Shown in pieces: positions 1 to 12,574 of a stretch of DNA of 64,000 nt. Location: positions 12,741,495 through 12,805,494 of the forward strand of contig OZ234502.1 of the NCBI GenBank assembly GCA_965153455.1. The letters run 5' to 3'. The DNA is from Sphagnum compactum (taxonomy: Eukaryota > Bryophyta > Sphagnopsida > Sphagnales). Each line of letters starts with the position of its first letter. Within the stretch, counting starts at the first letter, position 1. The position numbers and the translations under genes were made by a program. Below the pieces are notes generated by a model, which worked only from the letters and a program-made list of their open reading frames with translations, searched no databases and was not told where the DNA came from.

Positions 1-2665
1 CTTGTATTTTTTTCTCTGCAACTTCTTGCGGTTGCAGCTACCAAATATTTATGGCAAAGTCAGTCGCATGAGTTGTGTTTGAACACAAAATATGTTTTGT
101 GCGCATTTGATCACAGGCAAAGGGGTTCAAGCATGTGCAGTTGATCCAGGTTCGAGACAAAACTCAATCATCTAATTCCACTAGTACTACCCATGAATGA
201 AATTCCCTCAATATCTGTTGATGATCATGTCCAAGCAGCTGCTGCTGCTAGTTCTGATCACAAAATCTCTCTAAGAGCTGCTTTGGGTTGTTGTCGTTGT
301 TGGAAATTACAGGAGCAGTTGCCAGTGACATCTGGAAAAGAACCAAATACAATCGACCACCATGGAAATGGCTTGCCAAGGTACTGAAGTAAGCTTATCC
401 ATCTCACCTCCTCCTAGATTACTGCAGCCTAAGTATATATATACCTCTGTTGCAATTGATTTGCTACCTCTAGAAGGTGAGAGAGCTCTCTATCTCTCTT
501 TAAGGACTTTTGAAACATTATCAATTTTCATCAAAGTTTGATCATTGACAATCCAAATTATTGTGTTTCTCTTTCACAGATTTAAGAATCGAGTTTTTAA
601 GCAGTGTCCACACCCATTTAGTGCCTCCTTTTACTGTTATTGCCACCTAGAGATCAAGAAAGTGGAGAAAAAGAATGGGCATGATTCCAATGTCAACAAT
701 GTTTTTCTAGGTGACAGTACTCATCAAGAATCTAGTTAGATCTGTGCAGATTGTGTTTGCTCCAACATGGGATGGAGCATTACCAGTGCTTCATGCAGCG
801 ACGACACCACTAGTGCATGACGATGGACAGCTGCAAAACACAACAGCGTCTCTTCGATTGTTTGCGAGGGGAGCTTTTGCGTGGCCGATGGTGCAGAAGT
901 TCACTACCCTAGCCTGCAGCTACACTTTACAATATTGATTCTCAACAACGCTGCACGTCCTGCTTCTTCTTGTTTTTGTTGAATCCGTGAAATTTATGTC
1001 TAGAATTGCTACTCCAGCTTAAGGATCTGGCTTTCAATGATCCGCTCATCAGGGTGCCCATCCTTTGGAACTGCAGGTAGTGGCGCCAACACTATCGGAA
1101 TTCGTCCTCGTGTGTGCAGTTGCGTTGGACTGGCAAATCCGCAATCTCTCCAGCTACTGCTGGGGAAGAAGAAGAAGAAGAAGAGAGAGCACCAATAGAA
1201 GCGGCAGCAGCAGATTCTTGAGCAATTGCAAAGAAGTACCAGCAAACCCGATTGCATACGACGCCAATCTCGCATCAAAACTCTGGATCCTGTCGGCCGA
1301 AATCGCTAGATTGCCTGCTTGAAATCCACAGAAATCTCTCTCTCTCTGCTTCTTCATTCTTCTAAGTTTCTCTCAACCCACCAAACCCGAAACCCTAAAC
1401 ATGATTTCCATACCCTGATGAAATTGAACCCTAAACCCTAGATCCTAAACCCTAAAATCTCACTTCACTACAGAAAATTATGTCTAAAGCGTTTTAATGC
1501 AAAAATTATGATAGGGGTTTTTTTTGGGTCCAATTTGCGGAGGTGTAGGGGCGTTTTGCTAAGTATGAGGCCTGCCAGAGAGGTCCTTACCAGAGTTTTT
1601 TTTCCTCAAATTCCTGAATTAGTCCACTGGCAAGGATCCCCAGCACTAATGAGCATCAAATGGCAGTATTAGGTGGGCAATAACATTTTCACAACAGTGT
1701 TGTTGCCAGTGGCAACCTAGGAAGTGCCTAGGTCTGGATGTGGTTAATTCAATTGTTTTTCTTTTGAAAAATGGCAAAAGAATCCCAAAAAATCACAAGT
1801 TTTAGGGATCTTTTCTCATTTTCTGAAAAAGAATCCTTAGCAGTGTTCAACATAACATGGTGTACTGTGTGAATTCCTGAAGAAATGATGAAAGCTCGTG
1901 TTTTGCATCCTTCCAAAAGTCATTATGTTTGAAGCAATGCAGAATCCCAACAAAAATGGAGTTAATGTTTTGCCTCCTTCCAACATCCGTGTTGTTTCAA
2001 GCAAGTGTGAGTTCTTGGCAAGATGAAGAAGCTCACGTCTTGTATTCAATGTCTTTTGCAATAGATTTGATTTGTGAATTCCTAGAAAAAGCACATAGTG
2101 GTGTGCAATGCTCAAGGAAAGCCCAGCAAGGAGTTACCTAGCATCGCTACAAGAAATTTCTGGGCTTGACCCTGACCATGAATTTGCTGCATTGGTACGC
2201 CTCATGTTACTGCAATTCCCTTGTTCCCTGAAACATTGGCACTTGGATCTATGAGTTCAAATATCTCTTTGCACTTTCTCTCAATTGGCGGTCTTGTTGA
2301 ATCATCTGTTCTAGACTCACACAGTAGTCAGGTGTAAATACGTCAACGAAACTTTTTCATGCAATAAAATGCCAACCAAATTGCTTAGACCCATATCAAT
2401 ATGCACACAAAATCCAAAGACTGGTTGGTATGCATCAAACTTTGATGAGAACAGTTCATCCACAAGTGTTGTGCTGTCACATCAACTGAGAGTGTGAACT
2501 GTAAGAGTGCCAGTGATGACAACCTAATGACAACAAAACATGCCCTTAAAGCACCATTCTGGATAAAACATCTCTTTCAATCTGACATGAGAGAGTCTCC
2601 CTATATATGCTAAACTGGTTTGCTGGTTTGCTTGCCTTCAATACTCAAAAAACACAGGATGGCAG
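1..2665. other. Left-edge intergenic stretch, no gene recognised
   Basis: No open reading frame here resembles a protein family I know. The short frames are not joined by convincing splice sites. Visible features are a cluster of AAACCCTA-type motifs near 1390-1456 and a stretch of GAA triplets near 1165-1190, which yields a leucine-rich shadow on the minus strand. The last few hundred bases probably hold the 3' untranslated region of the minus-strand proteasome gene that ends at 2666. Confidence 0.5.
1390..1456. promoter_or_regulatory. Telo-box-like AAACCCTA cluster
   Basis: Four to five copies of (A)AACCCTAAA occur in under 70 bases. In plants such telo-boxes are common in promoters of ribosomal, proteasome and other growth-linked genes. 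No start codon of a recognised gene lies next to this one, so it may belong to an unrecognised transcript or be an interstitial telomere-like patch. Confidence 0.4.
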
Positions 2666-5600
2666 TTATTCCACTTCAGCAAGATAATCATCAACTTCTG
2701 CTGGTGTCAAGACTCTGCAGGGAATATTTCACACATTAGTCATGGACAAGTCAGTAAACTGCTTGTCTTTGGACTCAAAACCATGCAGGACAAACCTCCA
2801 AGGATTGGATGTTTTCCACCTCTTGAGAAACTCCATTCAGGTTCAACAGTTGGCAGGAGTGAATATATCCCACTTCTTCCAAGGAACTAAAAGTATGCAG
2901 GGGCAAGAAAAAAGAAGGGGAAAGGATTAAGACTAACCTGAATTTGCGGCTTGCATCAACAATCCCAATCTCAATGTTTTTGCCTGATATTTGGCCCTCA
3001 AATCTGCCAAACCCAGAGTTGTGGTAAGGGTTGAGAATATCGTCATTGAGAGGACCCAATGTTAAACTACACAGTGACATGAGCATGAAATAGCACACCC
3101 AAAATTAGGAGAGACTTCATTTACCCTTCTTTCAAAGTAAGAATGGCTGTGTGAATTGCATCTTCAAGCTCCATATCATCAGTATATCTGCTAACCGATC
3201 ATATCCACATTAATATACCATTAAATACTCCTTCACCCCCAGAATGCAAACGCATGGTAAGGCAATCTTAACAGATATTGCCAGATCAATCAATGCAAGC
3301 AGAACAGAGGAAAAAACACCACACCTCTTCTCCAAAAAGGTCTTGGCATTGGAAACATTCTTGCCAATTGCTGATGCCTTCCATGAGAAGTAAGAACCTG
3401 AGGGGTCCACCTACAGCCACATACATGAATCTCACAAGTTCCAACATTAGGTAACTTTCAACCATTACCACCACTGGAACATCAGTCTCAAGCTACAAAA
3501 ATATCTGCTCTGTTCCCAAGTTTATGGTTCAAATACCAATGATTGATTGAAATAAGCAGTGTGCATTTTGCCGGTAACTTCAATTCCATAGAATCAAGTT
3601 TGGAAATCGTTTGACATGTCTTAACGTATGGATCAGCATGTCGTTGATGCTGCACATTTAAGGAATAAGAACTTGCTGGCTTACATGAATTCTTGTGTAG
3701 AAAATCAAACTTTAGGTTTTAGTGACACAAAACCTTCATCTACCAGAATCATCAAAAAAGACATTAAGGAAGGCCACTAAACCACAATCCTCCTATACCA
3801 CTCTACCATAGCCGGGTCCTATGTCAGGCTTGAAAGCATGAGAAGTGACTGAACCTGATAAAGTTGTGGTCCATTATCATCAAAGCCTGCCACCAACAGT
3901 GACACGCCGAAAGGTCGGACTCCTCTGCACATTAACAGCCAGCTGACTTGTCAACATATTATTGCAGGAGATGACACCATTGATTTTCTGACCTGCACAC
4001 TCCTCTGTCCGGACAAGTATGTCAAGACATTTGTAATGACTAAAGAAATGCAAGGGAAAAATAGGGCTTACCCAGACTGTGTAAATTCCTGCATTACAGC
4101 AGCTGTTTCTCTCACCAACTGAGACAAAGGAATGGGTTCCTGCATGCAGCAAACCCTCATATGAAAATGTGGCTGCATTACAAGTTAAACAGCTCTCAAT
4201 TCACAAACCTAAACACATGGCCAAACCAATGAGTGGTTTTTAGTGTTACAACTCTCTTTGTTGCTGGCTTGATCCTGTTGAAAAGTACAGTCACCTCCTC
4301 AAAGATGGACATCTTCGGGCCAAAAACAATCTCAGTTACTCTTTCAAAGTCATCCCCTTCCTAGAAGCTTAAAAGCTTCTTTTTTGTCATGAAGTTAAAT
4401 GCTCTAATCCACATGTTCTCATCTGAACAACCGCATTCTCCTGTTTACAGACATCAGTCCTCAAAACAAAAAGTAATAGCTGGACATCCAGAGAGGAGAT
4501 GAGAAAAACTCCATACATGATAGAGCCGCTTGTACTGTTGTGCTTGCTTTCTGCTCTTCCGCACCAGCACCCGAGAATCAGGGCCCATGCCACTGCAACA
4601 ACCATAAAGAAAATGGTGGCTTTAATCCCACAAGTACAGCAAGACAAGATAAATCTATGAAAACCTAACTAACCAGTCAATAAACTGCTTCCTTGTGGAT
4701 GCAGTTTCACCAGTATCCTGAGTCCAGAAGTCAACCTGTAAGCAACTCCAATATTTGGAGTAATCAACTGGATCTTGTGTACCTGAATAAGAAAGCTGAA
4801 TGTCAGCAGGATATCAAGCATAGGAACAAGGCAACAATTGAAAACCCTAAACTTTGCAGAGGAAATCTTTTGTACCTGAACAAGAAAGCTCTATATGAAG
4901 CAGAGGAACAAGGCAACAATTGAAAGCCCTAAAGTTTGCAGAGGAAGTACCGAATTTTCATCAACAAGAATGGATGGCAGCTTCTTTTCAGTGGCAATGA
5001 CAACACCATTTGAAGCTGCAACCACCAACAAACTATGAAGGTCAGATTGTTTGTTAGCAGAGAGCATGATAACAACATAAACAATCCCCTTAGAGAAGAC
5101 AATCGATCTAAAGAAATTGCTGAGGGCTAACCTTTGATTCCAAGAGAAGTCTGGCCCGCTGCTACAGCAGTCAATGCATACTCAATTTGCACCAATTTCC
5201 CTGAAGGACTGCAGCAACAAGATTCGAAACCCCCCAACAGCAACGAAACTGTCACTTTCCAGACAGCAATAGGCCTACAAATCATACTCATGGTAGCTAG
5301 GGGCGTCTATGGAAAATCCCCATTAGGTTCTCCATCACCAGATCCATAATCCAGGCTCCATGAACCCCTACAAAGCTTGCTCTCTACTAAAAGAACAAGA
5401 CAGAGACAAATCGCTCCTTCCTAAAGGTTGGCACGCAGAAAAGCAGAGAAGGACGCACATAAAAAAGACAGGGAAAGAGACCGCGATGGACACCGAAGGT
5501 AAGAGGGAAACCCTCCAGAAGCTTGCTCTCTACCAAAGAATAAGAGAATCAAATTGCTCCTTCCTAAAGTTGGTATGCAGACACACAGAGAAAAACCGCA

Positions 5601-5714
5601 TATAAAAAACAGACAGGGAAAGACATCGTGATCGACATCGAGAGAGAGAGAGAGAGAGAGAGAAAACACGGACCTGAAAGTTGTTAGTGAGAAGGAGTAC
5701 TGACTGTCGCCCAT
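2666..5714 (-). CDS. PAB1: 20S proteasome subunit alpha type-2 (alpha subunit B)
   Basis: Encodes an alpha-ring subunit of the 20S proteasome core, which forms the gated entry of the ATP-dependent protease in cytosol and nucleus. Eleven exons can be read: 5674-5714, 5132-5208, 4951-5015, 4736-4782, 4517-4592, 4072-4139, 3855-3924, 3325-3410, 3125-3187, 2938-3003 and 2666-2714. All have GT-AG borders and closed phases. They give 235 residues, matching my recollection of the Arabidopsis length. The protein starts [13 protein letters not shown], followed by [13 protein letters not shown], the proteasome alpha signature. It continues with [16 protein letters not shown] and [18 protein letters not shown] and ends [21 protein letters not shown] acceptor lies about 20 bases before the ATG, so an intron in the 5' untranslated region is likely. 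A GA microsatellite lies in intron 1. Identity is firm; the exon borders are my own reading. Confidence 0.95.
5641..5662. repeat. (AG)11 microsatellite in proteasome intron 1
   Basis: Perfect dinucleotide run just inside the first intron of the proteasome alpha-2 gene, 12 bases from the donor site. On the transcribed strand it is a CT run, which may act as a pyrimidine-rich intron element. Confidence 0.9.
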
Positions 5715-6209
5715 GGTTGCAAATTCTGGCACTCCTGCAATATGTGAGCACAGTCGAAGCTTCTTTTATGCCACAAAGTAAAAGGAATCACAACAAGCAT
5801 GCAAACTAAATACCTCAGAAAGAGCGATGCCTGGACAGCAAGTAAGCAAGGAACGATGTGCAGGGCCGAAGCAGCAGCAGCTTGACATTCTTCTCTTTAC
5901 AGTGTGTTTGGCTGCTTGCCCTAGATTCGTCTTGTCATCTCGACGACAGAGACGACGAAGATCGTGAACGATTGTGTCTTCATGTCCGTCAATTGACAAC
6001 TATCTTGACGACAGCCGACAGGAATCTCCAAGATTGACGACGAAAATCGTCGACGAATAAGTCCTCACGTACGTCACTACCTGCCGAAATGCTAAAGGAC
6101 TTATTTCATTTCTCGACGATTTATGGCCAAACCGGTTTCGTCAACGAGACCTCCCGTCAGCCAATACAAGATTTTTAAAATGGAAAGACGAAAATTGCAA
6201 TAGCTTAAT
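5715..6209. other. 5' leader of the proteasome gene and CGTC-rich spacer
   Basis: The first bases hold a probable 5' untranslated exon with a splice acceptor close to the ATG. From about 5925 to 6170 the sequence is unusually rich in CGAC/CGTC words, unlike the AT-rich surroundings. It includes a perfect inverted repeat, CGACGA-AAA-TCGTCG, at 6038-6052, and several TGACG words. It probably contains the proteasome promoter and separates it from the tRNA gene. No protein is recognised. Confidence 0.45.
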
Positions 6210-6283
6210 TGTTTCCGCCCAGGTTCGAACTGGGGACCTTCAGTGTGTTAGACTGACGTGATAACCAACTACACCACGGAAAC
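6210..6283 (-). tRNA. tRNA-Val, anticodon AAC
   Basis: A 74-nt cloverleaf reads on the minus strand. The 7-bp acceptor stem is GTTTCCG with CGGAAAC and the discriminator is A. The anticodon stem TCAGT/ACTGA encloses the loop CTAACAC, so the anticodon is AAC (plus-strand bases 6247-6249). The T arm carries GTTCGAACC, which serves as the B box, and the D region TGGTGTAGTTGG serves as the A box. There is no intron and CCA is not encoded. A T4 run about 16 bases past the 3' end (plus-strand AAAA at 6191-6194) is a plausible polymerase III terminator. It lies about 500 bases upstream of the proteasome gene on the same strand. Confidence 0.95.
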
Positions 6284-8261
6284 CAGATGCGAAAGACGTC
6301 TTGATTTCCTTTTTTATAGGATATACAAAAAGGGAAAGTATACGCACAAATTTTTTAAATTAGATAGTTATAAAATTTCAACCACTGAACACACAAATGC
6401 ATCACTCCCATTTTTTCCATTTTGATGCCATCCAGTTGGATGAACCCCAATTTTATAGAACCCTCAACTGTGGAGAGGTTTAGCTGGGGAACAAGAATCC
6501 AATGAAAAAAATATCATGTCCACAACCATCCATCCATGTGGAACTATGGTTTTCTTTTTTAATTTTTGGAAGTATGAATAAACAACTAGCATCCCCCAAG
6601 GCAGATTTAGCATTTCTTCACAACAAGTTTTACAAAACTACCCAAAGTTTTCCCTAAATAATCACACAAAGTGGCAACAAACTTTGAAGGCAGCTGAAAA
6701 GTGACAACATTTTTTTCAAAATCCAAATTTTCCCCTTTTTTTTCAAGCCTTTTTTTTTTTTTTGAAAACCCCAAACATATGTAAAAAAATAATAATAATA
6801 ATTTTTCTTGGTAGCAGTGGTACAAATTTTCACCACAAACAAAAAACACTGATTTTGTGAATAATATTCATTAATTACAAAACTATTTTAATCTTTTTTT
6901 TCAATGGCTCCAAATTACATTGCCTTGGAAAACATCCCAAGCTTTTAAAAGGGGGCAGGGGTGGGGGTTAATCTTTTTAACCACTTTTAGGCCTTTCAAT
7001 GTTTCAAGTTTGCTTGCATGTGCTCTTCTCTCTCTCTCTCTCTCTCTCAATGCCCTATTTTCAACCCTTCCAATTGATGTCCATTTTCTGGGCAAACCCA
7101 ATAAATATATAAGTATTGAATATAACCTAGAAAGGCCAGTCATAGTACACTTAAGGTAGGGTTTCTCGCCATTTTTGCAGGAGAGTCGCATTGTTTTTGG
7201 TATCCAAATAGTAGATGGAGCCTTCCTCTGTTGCACTAAAAATCGACAAAAATGGACTAGCGAGAAAGTTACAACCCCCGAAGTAAGGGGGGTTGTTTTT
7301 ATAGAAAGTTTTTTATTAAACAATTCATAGTCTATTTCCAAACCCCTCAACAAAATCCTTCAACATTATTTTGTTGCCTTTATAGTTACAAGATGGTTTG
7401 TAAAGCTTAAGATGATGATTTCGAAGTAGTTTAAATTGCTCAATTTGAAAAAAAAAATGAGAAAGTTGTGCATTGATGAAATAAGAAGGGTCAAAGTGAA
7501 GAAAAATGAAAAGAAAATGTGTTTTGCAATTTGAAAAAACATATTTTCTTTATTGTTTTTTTTTTGCTATTCCTTTGGCTTTACATTTCCAAGATGATTT
7601 GTAAAGCTTGAAAAGGCATTCCTATAACATTTTAAATCACTCAAAATGGAGAAGAATTGAGAAAGATCTACCAAAATGTTCAACAATAGGCTAGTGTTTG
7701 GTGATAGGCCAATTTATCCTACCTAGGTATGTGTATATTTTTTTAATATGTGCATTTTTTAATAATCATCCTTTCATGTATTTAATGTGTTTCCAAACAT
7801 TAACATTGCATAACTTTCTATCAACTTTTCAACTTGCCAATAAAAAAATGCATAAGTTTCACCAAAATCTTCATGTGTGTTGAATTGTAGATTGTCATAA
7901 TCAACTCTTCAATGTTTACAAATTGTCAATATGTTTGTGGTTCACCTTTTATGCATCCTTTGTGCATGTCTTGAAGGTTGGATGACCATTCCTATCATCT
8001 TGTTCTGCAAGGGAATTTTTTTTTGTCATTGAATGGTTATGTTTGTATCTTTTTTTTTAGGCATTGTATGGAACCATGTAGATTAATGTGAATAGTCATT
8101 TCAGCTTTGAAGAGTTGCACAAGGGAGATTATGCAACAAAGTGACAACAATTTGGAGGGTGATAGTGCATTTTAGCTTTTGAATCTTTAGCATTTAATTC
8201 TTACATTAGGTTTATGGCAACCAGATTAGATAGTAACATTTTACTATCTAATCTATAACAT

Positions 8262-8960
8262 TATTTTTTCCAAGTTCTTGGTGATCAAGTGATTAGGTCT
8301 ATAATTTCAAGTTGTGTCCCTTTTCTATTTCTTCATTTGTTTAATTGCTCCTCTTGGACCTATAAGGTTTTATGATTTTAGTGATTCAGAAATTAAGTTT
8401 ATAACTCCTTTGTGTTTCAACTTGTGCACATTTTGTTCCTTGTTGCATTGTTGTCTTCCATGTTTTATTCTTCTTCAATTTATAGCATTATGTTCTCCAA
8501 TCTATGACATTTTGTTTTCCAACTTCCTAGTTATCAAGCAATTAGGTCTACAACTCCAAATTTGTGTCCATTTTCTATTTCTTCATTTGTTTAATTGATC
8601 TTCCTTGACTTACAAGGTTCTATGTTCTTAGTGATCAACATATTAAGTCTACAACTCCTTTATGTTTGCAACTTATTATGAACATTTTGTTCCTTGTTGC
8701 ATTGTTGTCTACCATGTTTTATTCTTCTTCAATTTATAGCATTATGTTCTCCAATCTATAACAATTTGTTTTCCAACTTCCTGGTTATCAAGCAATTAGG
8801 TCTACAACTCCAAATTGTGTCCATTTTCTATTTCTTCATTTGTTTAATTGATCCTCCTTGACTTACAAGGTTCTATGTTCTTAGTGATCAACATATTAAG
8901 TCTACAACTCCTTTATGTTTTGCAACTTATTATGAACATTTTGTTCCTTGTTACATTGTT
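8262..8960. repeat. Tandem repeat, about 252-bp unit, roughly 2.7 copies
   Basis: The phrase TTCTATTTCTTCATTTG recurs at about 8320, 8573 and 8825, a spacing of about 252 bases. Sequence between recurrences is clearly related, including TCTACAACTCC and CATGTTTTATTCTTCTTC. The second and third copies are close to each other, while the first is more diverged. It has no coding content and is probably a local duplication inside old transposon-derived DNA. Confidence 0.8.
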
Positions 8961-11264
8961 ATTTAAAATGTTTTACTTTTCTACAATCTTCAAGTACTTC
9001 AATTATTTTAGGAACCTTATGTTCACCACTCCTTTGCACCACGTGTCACACCATGGTTCCTCCATTTTATAATTTTGATAATGGGCCCAAGTTGCAATTC
9101 ATTAAAGCATGGCCTCATTCTTCCAAATTTGTACCCAATCCTAATGACTAGTTGTGCATCAAATGTAAATGTTCAAACACCTTTAATGTGTTTTAAATGT
9201 GTTTATAATCTCTTTTGAAAGCTTTCTTAAACCATTTGACCTTAAGCAGATTGTGGAGTTATTTGACTCACAATTTGACCCACAATGTGACTTGCCTTTG
9301 AAGAAGTAAATGAATGAAATGGATGGAAAGAAACCAATAAAATCATATGATAAAACATAGATGTTTTCATGGTTGATGGTTAGACCAAATGGCCTATTCT
9401 AGTTTGTGTTAATAAAATTGTTAATGGATTTAGGTCCAACAATGTAATTAAAGTAATCACGAATACTTTGTTGAAAGGTTGGGGGGTTAAACAAGGAAGA
9501 TCTTTCCAAAAACAATTTATGTTTTTAAAAAATGGAGTGAATGTCTTTGGGGGAAGGGGACAAGAATGGCATCGTAAATTAAAAATTCATGGACACCTTT
9601 TCCAATGGGTGTTCATTGTGTTGCTCATAGAACTAATTTGGTAATCCAATCTTGGGGTGATTTGATTTTCATTGCAAGGATTGAATCATTCATGTTTAAC
9701 ATATATGATTATTTCAACCATTTATTGAAACAAAACTTGAAATTTTAGAAATTGGCTTAAATTGTGGAAACAAATTAAAATAGAATTTTGAAAAATGTGA
9801 AGAGTAAATGCATGTTTATGTTAGAGCCTCTAAAAAATATCATGGTAGAATATTGTCCTTCGCTTAAAGGGATAGAAGCTAATTTTAATTATACCCAAGT
9901 GGCAAAGTTTAAGCCTACAATGTTGTGGTTTTTTAAAAAAAACCTTTGCATCAAATTTGGTAACGTATTAGGATCAAATTTTGACTATGTGATGTTTGTA
10001 ACAAGCAAACTTGAGTCTCTTCACTGACATACATTTGCTATTGACACTTGTGCATGTCTTGCCATTCATGGCGACTATGCAATCCTTCTTAAAATTTGCT
10101 CAAAGGAGGAACATTTCCATAGTGACTTCATTGCTACGATGAAATCCAACAAGGTCAATTATATATTTTGTAATGTGACAACAACCCCGCAATCAACAAT
10201 GACAAACTTTAGTTTTTTCAAGGGTCGTTACATGTGATCATACACAAATCCACATAAAATCTGTGACAAACTACAACACTAACTCAATTGAACATTGTGT
10301 TTTCCTTTTGAATGGTGAAAGATGTGGGTGCATTGGGGTGCGACCTACCCAGATATAAGTGATATGCTACTAATATCACAAGTTGCCTTTGCACATGTAT
10401 TAAAGCTAGTGAAAGTTGAATGCAAAAGTAACTTGCACCTCTTTTGAATTTTGATCCAAGTGGTAAGTTTTATGAATTCCATTTGGCATTGCTCATGGGT
10501 ATGGCAAATTATGGGAAAGGCATGATGTTAGATTATTCAAGCCAACAAAGTAGGCCTACTTGTTTTTTTTGTTGCCTTAAATAACATCCATATGGTAAGG
10601 TTTCTAAATTTTTTTTGTTATCAAAAACAACATTCATATGGCAAGGTTTTTTTTTTTTTTGCATGAAACATCCATTTGGTATTGTTGCCAAATTGAACTT
10701 TATGTACCCATTTGTTGAATCGCCCAAGGGCTCTTGGATTATAATGACAATAGCCAATATTTTCTTTGGGACATTTTTATGTTTTCATTACTTGTGAATC
10801 TAGTTTTTGAGTTTTTTTGCCACCTACACATTGATGTAGAAATGAGAAAAAAAAAGGGTCAATGGTGAGTTGGCAAATTTAAAACAAAAAGATGTGAAAA
10901 ATAAATGGCTTTTGGGAAAATTTTATCACCATACTTCAGTAGTCTTAATAATAATAATAAATGCCAATTTTTTCCTATATCAAGTTCCAATAAATAGCCA
11001 ACAATATCAAAGGGTGCTCAATTTGTTTTTACATTTTGTCATGTGTCATTTATACCAAAATTTGACCCAAGCTTCTCATGTATGATCACCCCTATGGATA
11101 CATCCCAAAATTGAATATGAAAAAAAAAACCTTTTTGACTAATTTTATTGTTTATGACTAAAAAAATATGGTAATTTTTTTTTCTTAGTGTAAATTTGGC
11201 TAATTTTGATTTTATATCACAAAACTGAACAAAAAAAATCCTCGTTTATTAAAGGACGTCGGGA

Positions 11265-11345
11265 TGAAATGAAGCTTCCCCTAAATCCGTCCCGTCATCC
11301 ATTCGTCCCGTCGTCCCTCTGTCCATCCGTCCGGTCGTCCATGCG
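11265..11345. repeat. CGTCC-rich dispersed repeat end
   Basis: The block reads ATGAAGCTTCCCCT followed by repeated CCGTCC/CATC words. The reverse complement of a near-identical block, including the same GAAGCTTCCCCTTAATCCG phrase apart from small changes, occurs at about 55665-55732. A third, weaker block of CATCCGTCC words is at 13306-13343. This looks like the terminus of a dispersed element family present in both orientations. Confidence 0.55.
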
Positions 11346-11655
11346 AATCGACACCCTGGAAGCTCCAAGGTTGCCAGCTACACACCATCCCTCTACTGAG
11401 TTTGACACTACAGCTTTCTGCCCACCGATAATGGGAAGGAAATAAACCAAGAATGGCCCTCCATCCATGTCCCTATTTAGATACATCATCATCCTCCATG
11501 TGCTGCTTGCTTGCTTGCTGGACGGTGCATAAATAATCACCATGTATGATGAATAATATTTACACATGATCACATGTAATACGTTTTTTTTTTTTTTTTC
11601 GGTCAATTTTGTAATGCACCAATCCTGCTTTCCGGAAAGTTTGGATGAGTTAGAA

Positions 11656-11786
11656 GTTTGCCGGTTCTGATGGTGAACAAGTCCAATTTGCGGAAGACTT
11701 TGAAGAGCTTGCAGATCTTGAAGGGTTTCTGGAGTATCAGGATCAGTTGCACCTAAAGGAAGCTACTCGAGAGTTATTAGATGTGG
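11656..11786 (+). other. Orphan exon-like segment, product unknown
   Basis: About 43 codons stay open between an AG acceptor and a good GTAAGA donor. They encode an acidic, protein-like sequence containing QVQFAEDFEELADLEGFLEY. A polypyrimidine tract plus CAG ends at about 11853 and could start a second exon (SESPPEEEPHIPDS in one frame), but the phase does not match the first exon cleanly. I do not recognise the family. It may be a captured gene fragment inside a transposon or part of a decayed gene. Confidence 0.3.
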
Positions 11787-12498
11787 ATATTGAGGACGGT
11801 AAGACTCTTGGACTTTCCTGAGCTTTTCCTTTTTTTGTTCTTTTCTCTGTCCAGTCGGAGTCACCTCCCGAGGAAGAGCCACACATACCGGATTCAACAG
11901 CCACGTACCATGATATTAAGATGGTGGGTGCCATTTTGACAACTAGACATCAGAATGTGTAGTTACTCTGTAGATTTCCAGGATGTCGTTCAACTCTACT
12001 ATGAAAGCAAGGTGTATGTAGTACAAATTGTACTGATGCTGGAGTCGGCAAAACCGCTTGGCTAGATGTAGTATTCCAATACCTACAATACCAGATTCGA
12101 GGCGGCTTCAATTCCAAGCTGTGCATCAGAGTGTGTTGTTTGCTTCAAAATTTGGCAGTGAATTGCTGCTAATGATGAAAAAACATGAAAATAGATATCA
12201 AAAGTTTGTTTGCCCATAAATAATGTGGGTTTCTTCAACTGCTGTGCAAATGATCTTCATGTGTGTTATCTGATGATCCTTCTTCAGTGTTTGGAAATAT
12301 TTTTGGCAGAGTTTTTCCCTTCTTCATTTGGCAGCTTTGTCATTACTCCAATCCTTTGCACATGGTACCTTGCTTTTTCATTTGACTCATGAATGACCAC
12401 AACAGAAAAGAAGAAAATGGAAAAGAAGAAAATGATGGTGGAAGAGAAGAAGAACAAAGAAAGCACTAATGAGAAAAAGAAGAAGAAGAAAAAAAAAA

Positions 12499-12574
12499 AC
12501 CTTTGGACAAAGGATATGACTGACGTAAGGACAAGTATATACCTTTGGACGAAAGATGTGACTAACATAAGGTG
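12499..12574. repeat. Direct repeat, 42-bp period, two copies
   Basis: ACCTTTGGACAAAGGATATG at 12499 is echoed 42 bases later at 12541 with a few changes. It follows a purine-rich AAG/GAA tract at 12395-12498. The next sequence, around 12583 (GTGGTGCTATTGGGAACAA), recurs at about 56809, so this is part of a dispersed repeat. Confidence 0.65.

Noticed and set aside
1390-1456. True chromosome end or interstitial telomere
   Set aside because: There are only a few imperfect units mixed with other sequence; a telo-box cluster fits better.
6901-7353. 150-codon minus-strand frame
   Set aside because: It contains an Arg-Glu run produced by a (CT)n microsatellite, lies in AT-rich repeat DNA and resembles no family.
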